DNA from: Prosthecobacter sp.
GTDB taxonomy: Bacteria > Verrucomicrobiota > Verrucomicrobiia > Verrucomicrobiales > Verrucomicrobiaceae
DNA: 14,901 bases
NCBI GenBank assembly: GCA_025869455.1
Contig: JAOZVT010000264.1
Location: 1-14,901, forward strand
Reading direction: 5' to 3'
Shown piece after piece: positions 8,118-14,901 of the stretch. Position numbers and translations under genes: made by a program. The notes beneath the pieces are model-generated. The model searched no databases. It saw nothing but the letters and a program-made list of their open reading frames with translations, and was not told the origin of the DNA. Each line of letters opens with the position of its first letter. The first letter of the stretch is position 1.

Positions 8118-8143
8118 CTTGCCGGAGTGGCAAGACCTGCCAC
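8118..8143 (+). other. overlapping alternative hairpins before the DoxX gene
   Basis: Six bases at 8118-8123 pair with 8129-8134 around a 5-base loop. Alternatively 8127-8132 pairs with 8138-8143 around another 5-base loop. The two structures exclude each other and lie between the repeat-protein stop and the DoxX start. Neither is followed by a U-tract, so neither is a standard terminator. Any regulatory role is speculative. Confidence 0.3.
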
Positions 8144-8155
8144 ATCCTGCGGACT

Positions 8156-8563
8156 ATGTTGAACCTCCTTCGTCTCTCTTTTCTTCCTCAGTCTGCGGAT
8201 CTCGGCCTTCTGGTGCTGCGTGTTTCACTAGGCTTTTCGATGTTGGTGCTGCATGGCTGGGTGAAGTTCCAAAATTTCAGTACCATGGCACCGAAGTTTT
8301 TGCCGCTCTTTGGGCTGCCTTCCAATATCAGTTTAGGCATGGCTATTTTTGCCGAAGTGGTCTGCTCTGTGCTGCTCATCGTCGGTGTCTTTACCCGCTT
8401 TGCCGCGCTGAATCTGACCATCACCATGGCGGTGGCTTTTTTCATTGCCCACAACGCCCAGTTCACGGGTGAGCAGTCGGGTGAGATGGCTTTTGTTTAT
8501 CTGGCTGGCTACATTACTCTGTTGTTTGCTGGAGCAGGTAAGTTTTCTGCGGATGGGAAGTGA
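8156..8563 (+). CDS. DoxX family membrane protein
   Basis: A 135-residue protein with four predicted membrane helices (about 14-33, 57-78, 81-98 and 110-128) and family landmarks: LGLLVLRVSLGFSMLVLHGWVKF in the first helix, an EVVCSVLLIVGVFTRFAAL turn between helices 2 and 3, and a YLAGYITLLFAGAGKFS C-terminus. DoxX proteins are small inner-membrane proteins named after a subunit linked to archaeal thiosulfate:quinone oxidoreductase. Most bacterial members have no proven reaction, though a role in redox or oxidative-stress complexes has been proposed for some. It follows the repeat-protein gene by 54 bases and precedes the permease operon by 97 bases, so it may be co-transcribed with either. 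ATG start, no Shine-Dalgarno sequence. Confidence 0.88.
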   Translation: MLNLLRLSFLPQSADLGLLVLRVSLGFSMLVLHGWVKFQNFSTMAPKFLPLFGLPSNISLGMAIFAEVVCSVLLIVGVFTRFAALNLTITMAVAFFIAHNAQFTGEQSGEMAFVYLAGYITLLFAGAGKFSADGK

Positions 8564-8660
8564 GGATGGATCGGGGGCGAAAGTCTCAGAGGTTCGTCAA
8601 ATAGTGGGATAAAAAAGATTCTGTTTTTGCCGAGCCTCATTAAGATTTACGCATTCTTCC

Positions 8661-10058
8661 ATGACCTCTATTGCCCTACTCACAGATTTCTCTGACTGGC
8701 TTTCGCCCATGGTCGTGAAGGAACTGCGGCAGGGGCTGCGCACGCGGCTGTTTGGTGGGGTGGTGTTGGTACTGCATGCTTTGCTGGTCATCATCACTCT
8801 GATAGGTGGAACGGCTGAAGACGGATCTGAGGTGCGCGGGCTGATGGATGGGCTGATCACCTTTGTCCTCTTTGTCATTTTTCCGCTCTGTGGTTTCTCG
8901 GCTTTGGCAGGGGAGATCAAGGCCAACACCATGGACATGCTGGTGCTCACGCGGCTATCAGCAGGCCGCATTGTGCTGGGGAAATGGGCGGCCATTGTGT
9001 TCCAGTCGTTGCTGGTGACCGTCAGTGTGGTGCCTTACATCGTGGCTCGTTATGTGTATGGCGGCTCTGAGCTGTTTGCTGATTTATCCGCTCTTGCTTT
9101 TCAGTGGTTGGTCAGTGCTGTTCTGACGGCTGGAGTCGTGGCTCTATCCACGCAGAAGCAATTTTGGCTTCGCGCCTTGGTCCTGACGGTGCCTCTGTTC
9201 TTATCTGGAATCACATCGATGTTTCGGGTGATGACAGGCATCATGGGCCGCAGTACGTCTTCCCCGGGGGCCAGTGAACAGAATATCTGGATGGTGGTAG
9301 GTTGGACCTTGGGGGGAGCTTGGTTGATCTTTGCTTTGCTCAGTTATGGGGCTTCGAAGATTGCACCAGCGGCCTCGCTTCTTTCCGTCACCAAACGGTG
9401 GGTAAACTTGGGGGCACTTTTAGTGCTGCCGACGATCCAGTGGTTTGCCACGCAAGGGCATGACATCAAGGTTGTATTGATTGTGGTGATGGTGGTCGCC
9501 TCAATAGATGCCTTGAGTGAGCAGGTGCATGGGTTGCCTTCTCTTTATCTGCCTTTTTATCGGCGTTCTTGGTGGGGGAGATTAGCCAGTTGGTTTCTGG
9601 TGCCGGGGTGGATGCACGGCTTTTTGTATTCGCTCCTGATTGTATTGCTGAGTTGCCTGATGGTTCGGTTTGTTGAGGGTCCGGTAGAAGGAGCGCGAAT
9701 GTGGTTGATTGGATGCTGCCTTTGGTTTGCTGCTTTGATGGCTCAAATCCTTTCTTTCCGGCGGCAGGGAGATTACATGGCCGCCATGTTTGCAGGTTTT
9801 TTCATTCTGTATGTTCTGACCATGTTGGGCAGTTTGGTGATGTTGGCTTCCCGTTATAAAGATGAAGTTCAATGGATGCAATGGCTGCTCCCTAGCAGTG
9901 CGATGACGGCTAGCATTGACCATTCACACGTGAGTTATTTCATGGCGGGGCTGGCCATTAATACCATCTGGCCAGTGATTCTGATGCTGTTTGCACTCAA
10001 TACTTTTCGGCACACTCGGAGTGCCCGCAAGGAGGCCTTGAATTCCCTCACCGCATGA
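8661..10058 (+). CDS. ABC-2-type transporter permease (first of a paralogous pair)
   Basis: A 465-residue polytopic inner-membrane protein with about eleven to twelve hydrophobic helices. It opens with a short cytoplasmic stretch, LSPMVVKELRQGLRTRLF (14-31), typical of this ABC permease class. Between helices 2 and 3 lies AGEIKANTMDMLVLTRLS (83-100), then RIVLGKW, the E-x(5)-T-x-D-x-L-x-L-T coupling region expected to contact an ATP-binding subunit. The substrate is unknown. Its TGA overlaps the ATG of the next gene in ATGA, indicating translational coupling. The second gene encodes a paralogue, so the two probably form a heterodimeric channel. No ATP-binding subunit is encoded in the window, so one must be supplied from elsewhere. 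ATG start, preceded by a pyrimidine stretch instead of a Shine-Dalgarno sequence. Confidence 0.85.
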   Translation: MTSIALLTDFSDWLSPMVVKELRQGLRTRLFGGVVLVLHALLVIITLIGGTAEDGSEVRGLMDGLITFVLFVIFPLCGFSALAGEIKANTMDMLVLTRLSAGRIVLGKWAAIVFQSLLVTVSVVPYIVARYVYGGSELFADLSALAFQWLVSAVLTAGVVALSTQKQFWLRALVLTVPLFLSGITSMFRVMTGIMGRSTSSPGASEQNIWMVVGWTLGGAWLIFALLSYGASKIAPAASLLSVTKRWVNLGALLVLPTIQWFATQGHDIKVVLIVVMVVASIDALSEQVHGLPSLYLPFYRRSWWGRLASWFLVPGWMHGFLYSLLIVLLSCLMVRFVEGPVEGARMWLIGCCLWFAALMAQILSFRRQGDYMAAMFAGFFILYVLTMLGSLVMLASRYKDEVQWMQWLLPSSAMTASIDHSHVSYFMAGLAINTIWPVILMLFALNTFRHTRSARKEALNSLTA

Positions 10059-11509
10059 ATGCTGCTCCCCTGACACCTCTACGAGATTTCAGTGATCGGC
10101 TCAGCCCGATGCTGGTGAAGGAATTGCGTCATGGTCTGCGCACTCGGATCTTCACTTCTTTGCTCACGACCTTCCAGGTTTGCATGATTCTTATCGTGGG
10201 GACGGGGATTTTGGGCGTGGAGGCAAAGGTGATTGGCAATGTCTTTTGGAGTGTTGCTTTATTAGCGCTTTTTGTTGCGCTGCCGCTGCGTGGGTTTGGG
10301 ATTTTATCGGGGGAGGTTCAGGGTGGGACGATGGACATGCTGACGCTGACCTCCATGTCCGCTTTCCGGATCGTGTGGGGAAAGTGGTCGGCTTTGTTTA
10401 GCCAGACACTTTTGCTAGCCTGCTCCTTATTGCCTTACCTTGTCGCGCGTTATCAATTTGGCGGGGTGGAGATTGTCCGGGAACTCATAGCTCTGACTGT
10501 GGCGGTGCTAGGCTCTGCGCTTGCCACGGCGGCCTTTGTCGCGTTTTCTTCAATGCGCTCACTGGTCATCCGCTTGCTTTTAACGATAGGCATTTTCATC
10601 GCTCTCCTGCCGGTCACCAGTTTCACTTTTGTGATGATCAATGATACGGGGGGAGATGCCGTGATGCGTTCCTTGATGTCACTATCAGGGCTGGAGCAGA
10701 CAGGCATCATTGTGGGTATTTTCTGCCTGGTCGCTTATAGCATTTTTACATTTCTGAGTCTGGGGGCCTCGCGCATTGCCTCGGTCTCTGAAAACCACAG
10801 TTCCTGGAAACGTGTGACCCATCTCGGGATGATGACGCTGCTCACGCTGATAGGCTTCGCGTTAAGTTTTCATCCTGCTAAAGAGGCCTTTTTCTGGGTC
10901 TTTGTTCCAGCGATGTATTTGACACTGCTGATCGGTCTGGATGTGATCACGGAAGAAATGCCGCGCTATCCCAGCGTGATGTGGAAAGGCAAATACAGGC
11001 AAATGCTGGGGCACCTTTTTTACCCAGGGTGGGCCAGTGGGGTAATGTTTTATATCTTGTTAGGCGTCATGTGCCTGAGCACCCTGATGGTGTATTGGTC
11101 CCAACATCCAGGAAACAGCTTTGATGAATTTGTGATCGTCATGGCCTGTTTCCTTTTGTCTATGGTCCTCCCTGTCTGTCTGAGGCCGAATAAAACCAAT
11201 CGGTTTGTGAATTGGTGGGTGGTGCAAATTGGGCTGCTCCTGATGGGGATTCTTTTGATGATGTTCATGGGGATTAGTGGCAATCATGATCTTGGTTCTT
11301 TGGGGGTATTGACTCCGATCACCGGGATGCTTGGAGCTACTGATAATTATCGACATGGTGATGAGATCATGATGACCACGATGGTTTTTGGCTGCTGCTG
11401 GCTTCTTGCTGCCATGGTCCTGGCGGCTCATGAAAGTAAGCTCTATGCCCAACTGGAACGGGAAGCTGAAAAGTTGACGCCATCCTTACCCCAAACCCTT
11501 GAGTCGTGA
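10055..11509 (+). CDS. ABC-2-type transporter permease (second of a paralogous pair)
   Basis: A 484-residue polytopic membrane protein clearly paralogous to the preceding gene. Its N-terminus, DFSDRLSPMLVKELRHGLRTRIF, and the coupling region, SGEVQGGTMDMLTLTSMS (85-102) then RIVWGKW, match nearly word for word, as does LPYLVARYQFGG against VPYIVARYVYGG. Further along the two diverge, and this copy is slightly longer. It should pair with the first permease and an unseen ATPase as an exporter or envelope-remodelling ABC complex; the substrate cannot be inferred. It starts inside the stop codon of the first permease (ATGA) and ends overlapping the GTG start of the DUF58 gene (GTGA), so all three are translated as one coupled unit. 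Confidence 0.85.
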   Translation: MNAAPLTPLRDFSDRLSPMLVKELRHGLRTRIFTSLLTTFQVCMILIVGTGILGVEAKVIGNVFWSVALLALFVALPLRGFGILSGEVQGGTMDMLTLTSMSAFRIVWGKWSALFSQTLLLACSLLPYLVARYQFGGVEIVRELIALTVAVLGSALATAAFVAFSSMRSLVIRLLLTIGIFIALLPVTSFTFVMINDTGGDAVMRSLMSLSGLEQTGIIVGIFCLVAYSIFTFLSLGASRIASVSENHSSWKRVTHLGMMTLLTLIGFALSFHPAKEAFFWVFVPAMYLTLLIGLDVITEEMPRYPSVMWKGKYRQMLGHLFYPGWASGVMFYILLGVMCLSTLMVYWSQHPGNSFDEFVIVMACFLLSMVLPVCLRPNKTNRFVNWWVVQIGLLLMGILLMMFMGISGNHDLGSLGVLTPITGMLGATDNYRHGDEIMMTTMVFGCCWLLAAMVLAAHESKLYAQLEREAEKLTPSLPQTLES

Positions 11510-12390
11510 ACTGGACTGCTGATGCTGCTGACCTGCGCGCGCTCCAAGTTCTGGCACGTGAGTGGGCGCGTGTCTTGAGGCTGCCATTCCGGCAGCAGCG
11601 CTGGCGTGGGCACAGTGGGGAGTTTCAGGGCGCGGGTGTGGGTAGCAGTCTGGATTTTCAAGACCACCGCACCTACATACCGGGGGATGATCCACGCCAG
11701 ATCAACTGGCAGGCTTATGCCCGTACGGGGACTTACACGATGAAGCTCTATCGTGAGGAAGTGCGCCCTTTGGTGGATCTAATCCTGGATGTCTCAGACT
11801 CCATGTTTGCCTTTCCTGCGAAGCAGCAGCGTGCTCTTGAGCTTTTGGCTTATGCGGTGGAGGCCAGTCTGCAAACTGGGGCGACTCTGCGCTGTTACGC
11901 GGTGCGTGGAAACGAACATCGTTTTCTGGAAAATGACCTGATTTTATCGGGCCGCTGGCCAGCGGAGATACAGGCTTTGCCCGCCAGCGTGGATGCTCCG
12001 GCTCTGTCTCGCCTGCCGCTGCGTGCGGGTGCCATGCGGCTGTTCATCAGCGATCTGCTTTTTCCTGCGGAGCCAGAAGTCTTGCTGGCACCTCTGGGGC
12101 ATCGGAATGGACGTGGGATTGTCTTGGTGCCTTTTGCCGCCGAAGAGTCTGCGCCTGACTGGGATGGCAATTACGAATTTGAAGATGCTGAGACCACGCA
12201 TCTGCAAGAGCACCGCATCGAGCCGGACCTGCTCCGCCGATATCACGCGGCCTACACACGTCACTTTGAGCTGTGGAAGAATGCAGCGGCCAAGCATGGA
12301 GTGGCTTTGGCGCGTGTGCCGGCTGAGCAGGATTTCATCCTGGCCTTGCGTGCGGAGGGCATTCCTTCAGGTGCGACGGAGGCTGCCTGA
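11506..12390 (+). CDS. DUF58 domain protein with von Willebrand A-like fold
   Basis: A 294-residue soluble protein with the DUF58 signature: GSSLDFQDHRTYIPGDDPRQ then INWQAYARTG (about 47-75), YTMKLYREEVRP (77-88), and the strand LVDLILDVSDSM, which holds a metal-binding DxSxS motif (D95, S97, S99) as in von Willebrand A domains. A second such strand, MRLFISDLLF, follows near 177-186. DUF58 proteins usually partner MoxR-type AAA+ ATPases and are thought to help assemble or activate envelope or metalloprotein complexes. Here there is no MoxR gene; instead the gene is fused by a 4-base GTGA overlap to two ABC permeases, which suggests a role with that transporter. The GTG start is chosen because of the overlap. 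It lacks the N-terminal membrane helices seen in longer DUF58 proteins. Confidence 0.9.
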   Translation: MNWTADAADLRALQVLAREWARVLRLPFRQQRWRGHSGEFQGAGVGSSLDFQDHRTYIPGDDPRQINWQAYARTGTYTMKLYREEVRPLVDLILDVSDSMFAFPAKQQRALELLAYAVEASLQTGATLRCYAVRGNEHRFLENDLILSGRWPAEIQALPASVDAPALSRLPLRAGAMRLFISDLLFPAEPEVLLAPLGHRNGRGIVLVPFAAEESAPDWDGNYEFEDAETTHLQEHRIEPDLLRRYHAAYTRHFELWKNAAAKHGVALARVPAEQDFILALRAEGIPSGATEAA

Positions 12391-12427
12391 GCCCGAAACG
12401 GAGGGGAGATTCTTCCATTATCGTCGC

Positions 12428-12454
12428 TTGTGATTCTACGGATTTGTTTATATT
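12428..12454 (+). promoter_or_regulatory. possible promoter of the response-regulator gene
   Basis: TTGTGA (12428-12433) and TATATT (12449-12454) resemble -35 and -10 elements with a short 15-base spacer; a 17-base spacing gives the poorer TATTCA. Transcription would begin within a few bases of the ATG at 12463, implying a leaderless or nearly leaderless mRNA. The AT-rich patch stands out from its surroundings, but the assignment is weak. Confidence 0.3.
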
Positions 12455-12462
12455 CAGTATTT

Positions 12463-12882
12463 ATGGCGAATATCGTTGTCATTGATGATCATCCCCCGAT
12501 TTTAAAACTGATGGCCACCGTCTGCCGCGAGCAGGGGCATGAGGTGATGGCCTATGACAATGGGGTGGCGGGACTGGAAGCCATTCGTGAATTGGCACCT
12601 GCCGTGGCCTTGGTGGATCGGCGCTTGGGCGCTGTGGATGGCCTAGACATCGTGCGCCAAGTTCGCGAGCTTTCGCCCACGACCCGTTGTGTCATGGTCA
12701 CAGGTTGTACGGAGACGAGTGACATCGTTTTGGCCATGCGGCGCGGGGCCTATGACTACATCACGAAACCTTTTGAACCCGAGCAACTGGCGGCAGCTGT
12801 GAACGAGGCCTTAACAGGTCCTGATGATGCGCCGCCACCCAGACAAAAGCTGGTCATTGTGTATCCCAAACAGGCGGCTTAA
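12463..12882 (+). CDS. single-domain response regulator (receiver only)
   Basis: A 139-residue CheY-like receiver with no output domain. The acidic pocket D8/D9 (VVIDDH), the phospho-acceptor D52 (ALVDRRLG), the switch threonine T80 (VMVTG) and the conserved K102 (YDYITKPFEP) are all in place, so it should be phosphorylatable. The receiver ends near residue 118 and is followed by a tail of about 20 residues that starts Pro-rich. The start at 12463 gives MANIVVIDD; a GTG at 12430 would add eleven residues not expected before the first strand. No histidine kinase is nearby, so it is an orphan whose partner lies elsewhere. It would act by protein-protein contact rather than DNA binding. Its TAA shares the tetranucleotide TTAA with the stop of the opposing protease gene. 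Confidence 0.9.
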   Translation: MANIVVIDDHPPILKLMATVCREQGHEVMAYDNGVAGLEAIRELAPAVALVDRRLGAVDGLDIVRQVRELSPTTRCVMVTGCTETSDIVLAMRRGAYDYITKPFEPEQLAAAVNEALTGPDDAPPPRQKLVIVYPKQAA

Positions 12883-13982
12883 TCTTTGTGGCTGCTTTGC
12901 AGGGCTGCACGGACCATCAAGACCTCGCCAATGTTTTCGGTGGTCAATAGACCGATCAAGTGACCATTCACAGGATCAACCACAGGCATCGCGGGGCAGT
13001 TCGTGGCGCGGAGACGCTCCAGGCCTTCCCCGAGTGGAACCACTGGCGTAACGGAATCTGGGCAGCTTTCTAAAATCTCGGAGGCAGGATGCAGCGGGCC
13101 GTGTTCTGCGAGAGCAGAAACAAGGCGTTTCCTTGTCAGAAAGCCGAGCAAGTTGCCCTGATGATTCAGCATGGGGAAGTCCTGCTGTGTGCCTGCGAGT
13201 AAAAGCTCAACAGCATCTCGTAAAGTAGCTTCTTGGGGTAAGACATGGTAGTCAGTGAGCATGGCATCGCGCACGCGCAGACCACGGGTGGCTTCTTCTT
13301 GAGTCACGGCGGCTGCTTCTTGACCAGCGGCCATGAAAATGAAGAAGGCAATCAGCAGTAAAACGGGCTGAACGTTTCCAGAAAAGAGCATCCAAAGAGC
13401 GACTGAGAGTGCGATGGCTTGGCCGATGGTGGCGGCCCAGCGGGTGGCTTTGCCATAGTCTGCAAACATGGCCAAAAAGGCCCGCAGGACGCGGCCTCCA
13501 TCCATGGGAAAGGCGGGGACCAAGTTAAAGATAACCATGATAAGATTCCAAAACATGAGCTTTTCCCAGAAGTGACCCGCCTGCTGAATTTGGAAATCTG
13601 GATTGAGCACCATTTTGATGCCGAGAAACAGCCAGATGGCACTGGCGATCACCACATTGACCAACGGACCACAGATGGCGACCACCAGTTCATGGGAAGG
13701 TTTACGAGGCATCCTTTCCAACCGTGCCACGCCGCCGATGGGTAGGAGGGTGATGTCTGGAGTGCGGATACCATAACCACGTGCGGCGAAGACATGCCCA
13801 AACTCATGCAGCAGCACGCAAAAAAAGGCGGCGCTCACAAAAAGAGTCGCGTCTAAGGCTCCGGCTGCCCCGTGCCCCCCGCTCATGCCTTGCATAGCCA
13901 CGAAGAGGAGAAGAATGAAAAAGGTCAGGTGAATGCGGACCTCCGTACCAGCGATCGTAGCGATTTTTAGAGACCATTTCAT
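12879..13982 (-). CDS. site-2-protease-type M50 membrane metalloprotease with CBS pair
   Basis: A 367-residue zinc metalloprotease embedded in the inner membrane. Helices surround the HEFGH zinc motif (59-63, catalytic E60) and the third-ligand motif FNLVPAFPMDGGRV (D161), followed by further helices to about residue 220. The C-terminus carries two CBS domains (about 235-292 and 300-358), which in other proteins bind adenine nucleotides, so activity may respond to energy status. This is the Rip1/SpoIVFB-like class that cuts transmembrane substrates such as anti-sigma factors; the substrate here is unknown. The start at 13982 (MKWSLKIATIAGTEVRIH) is typical of the family; a GTG at 14000 would add six residues. 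It lies downstream of the barrel gene on the same strand but behind a terminator, so it probably has its own promoter. Confidence 0.93.
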   Translation of the reverse strand: MKWSLKIATIAGTEVRIHLTFFILLLFVAMQGMSGGHGAAGALDATLFVSAAFFCVLLHEFGHVFAARGYGIRTPDITLLPIGGVARLERMPRKPSHELVVAICGPLVNVVIASAIWLFLGIKMVLNPDFQIQQAGHFWEKLMFWNLIMVIFNLVPAFPMDGGRVLRAFLAMFADYGKATRWAATIGQAIALSVALWMLFSGNVQPVLLLIAFFIFMAAGQEAAAVTQEEATRGLRVRDAMLTDYHVLPQEATLRDAVELLLAGTQQDFPMLNHQGNLLGFLTRKRLVSALAEHGPLHPASEILESCPDSVTPVVPLGEGLERLRATNCPAMPVVDPVNGHLIGLLTTENIGEVLMVRAALQSSHKD

Positions 13983-14020
13983 GCGTGGCCCACAGTGCAC
14001 CTGACAGGTTTAAATGCAAA

Positions 14021-14047
14021 GACGCATGGAGTCTTTCTCCATGCGTC
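14021..14047 (-). terminator. hairpin terminator after the outer-membrane barrel gene
   Basis: A perfect 11-bp stem (14021-14031 with 14037-14047) encloses a 5-base loop, about 30 bases beyond the barrel stop codon. On the minus strand it is followed by TTTGCATTT, a modest U-rich tail, so it fits a Rho-independent terminator. It separates the barrel gene from the protease gene. Confidence 0.7.
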
Positions 14048-14076
14048 ACAAGGATACGAATTTTGGGGGGGCGGAA

Positions 14077-14901
14077 TTAGAAGCGGATGCTTATATCCAG
14101 CGTGAATCGGTCATCGGTAAGTCCGCTGGGTTCGATGACTGCTTTTTCGTAGGCGAAGCCTAGGTCCACATTGTCAAAGATGCGGGAGCGGAAACCCACG
14201 CCGAGTGTGCCCTGGGTGACGCCATCCGCTCCACTGGAGCCGAAGTTGATCACGTCATAGCCTTCGGTGTTGAGGGCGATGTTGTTACCCTCATTGACGA
14301 CGGTGTAGGCATTGAAGGCGATGAAGGGAATGAACCAGCGGCAGGTATAATAGTCCGCCATCAGGCTGTAATGAACGAAGGTACTGTTTTCATCGCTATC
14401 GTTTGGCAGACGCAGGCCCAGGTTGCTGGAAAGGTGGCAGTCTCCGAAGCCTTTTTGAGCGGCCACAAAGAGATCCCATTCGCCGCCGCCACGACCTTGG
14501 AAGACTTCACGATCCCCCGTAGGAATCTTGAAGGTAAATCCCGGTGTTAAGATGAACTGATTCGCTTCATCATCAATGAGGGCATACTTGAACCCTAGTG
14601 CCAGATCCATCCAACCTTCGGGATTGGCAATGGCGTCATTATTGACATCAAAATAGCCATCTTGGGTGGCAATGATGGCCAGCCGATCTGTGATGGCGTA
14701 ACGGATCTGCAGCGCGTAAAGCTGCGCATCTCCACCCCCGAGGAATTGGTCGTCGATGTTGTGATAGACAAAGACGGGGCGGATCTCAGAGCGGATCACC
14801 GCATCTTCATGGAAAAAAGGATTGGCGACTGGAGAGATGGTGTGGGCTTTCCAGTCCACCGCTTCCACCGGAGTGGTGGGTGATTTATCTGAAACAGCCA
14901 G
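14077..14901 (-). CDS. outer-membrane beta-barrel protein, 5' end beyond window
   Basis: The reading frame stays open from its TAA at the left to the right edge, so the true start, with its signal peptide, lies outside the window. A GTG at 14868 exists, but the eleven codons before it (LAVSDKSPTTP) read like a mature N-terminus after a signal peptide. The visible 275 residues alternate short amphipathic strands with acidic, Gly/Asn-rich turns: RYAITDRLAIIATQDGY, MDLALGFKYALID, FILTPGFTFKIPTGD, LFVAAQKGFG, TLGVGFRSRIFDNVDLGFAYE. It ends FTLDISIRF, a C-terminal aromatic strand typical of proteins inserted by the BAM machinery. It resembles the broad group of uncharacterised transporter-type barrels; the substrate is unknown. 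About ten to twelve strands are likely. Confidence 0.75.
   Translation of the reverse strand: MAVSDKSPTTPVEAVDWKAHTISPVANPFFHEDAVIRSEIRPVFVYHNIDDQFLGGGDAQLYALQIRYAITDRLAIIATQDGYFDVNNDAIANPEGWMDLALGFKYALIDDEANQFILTPGFTFKIPTGDREVFQGRGGGEWDLFVAAQKGFGDCHLSSNLGLRLPNDSDENSTFVHYSLMADYYTCRWFIPFIAFNAYTVVNEGNNIALNTEGYDVINFGSSGADGVTQGTLGVGFRSRIFDNVDLGFAYEKAVIEPSGLTDDRFTLDISIRF

Noticed and set aside
8119..8472. 117-codon plus-strand frame overlapping DoxX
   Set aside because: DoxX in the other frame has clear helices and family motifs; this frame is Cys/His/Arg-rich with no family character.
8564..8660. Possible terminator at the A-rich/T-rich stretch between DoxX and the first permease
   Set aside because: The only pairing is an A/T stem with no GC core; it would not be a stable terminator, and no good promoter hexamers were found either.
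14065..14071. Second run of seven G, near the barrel gene end
   Set aside because: It lies beyond the barrel stop codon and the protein already ends in a proper aromatic terminal strand, so no frameshift is implied.
14077..14868. Treating the barrel gene as complete with a GTG start at 14868
   Set aside because: The frame continues open to the window edge and the visible N-terminus lacks a signal peptide, which an outer-membrane protein requires, so the gene is partial here.
1..14901. Mobile elements, CRISPR arrays, tRNA or rRNA genes, defence systems
   Set aside because: No direct-repeat arrays, transposase motifs, terminal inverted repeats or tRNA-like folds were recognised on reading the window; all long frames are accounted for by other families.

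Overview
The window (about 55% G+C by eye) looks like chromosomal DNA of a Gram-negative bacterium of the Verrucomicrobia/Planctomycetes group, most likely a Verrucomicrobium/Prosthecobacter-like organism. The reasons are the gene families present (DUF4159, DUF58 with twin ABC-2-type permeases, a secreted tandem-repeat protein, a kinase-like membrane protein, an outer-membrane barrel) and the almost complete lack of Shine-Dalgarno sequences. This placement is inference; there is no rRNA or marker gene to fix it.

Layout. Left: gnd (6-phosphogluconate dehydrogenase, minus strand, 126-1568), followed by a small hairpin and a strong, probably bidirectional terminator (51-82). Next comes a membrane-anchored transglutaminase-like protein (+, 1796-2632), converging on a DCC/DUF393 thiol-disulfide protein (-, 2470-3054). 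The tail of the latter looks like a frameshift artefact or mutation at a run of seven C. A secreted DUF4159 protein (+, 3188-4054) converges on a large kinase-like membrane protein (-, 4057-6264) made of two degenerate kinase folds.

Centre: a secreted protein built from eight repeats of about 60 residues (+, 6512-8101), a DoxX-family membrane protein (+, 8156-8563), and a translationally coupled operon of two paralogous ABC-2-type permeases and a DUF58 protein (+, 8661-12390). No ATP-binding subunit and no MoxR ATPase lies in the window.

Right: a single-domain response regulator (+, 12463-12882) meets a site-2-protease-type M50 metalloprotease with two CBS domains (-, 12879-13982) tail to tail, the two stops sharing the tetranucleotide TTAA. 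Upstream of the protease, on the same strand, a hairpin terminator (14021-14047) ends an outer-membrane beta-barrel gene that runs off the right edge.

How the genes may work together. The transglutaminase-like, DUF4159 and DUF58 proteins belong to families often found with MoxR ATPases and von Willebrand A proteins in cell-envelope clusters. Here they sit within 10 kb but in separate transcription units. The window therefore has an envelope-biogenesis/stress flavour plus one central-metabolism gene. I see no mobile element, CRISPR array, tRNA or rRNA. No single locus is clearly a new defence or biosynthetic system. The most unusual items are the tandem pseudokinase, the eight-repeat secreted protein with an embedded calcium-type loop, and the SD-less, pyrimidine-preceded start codons.
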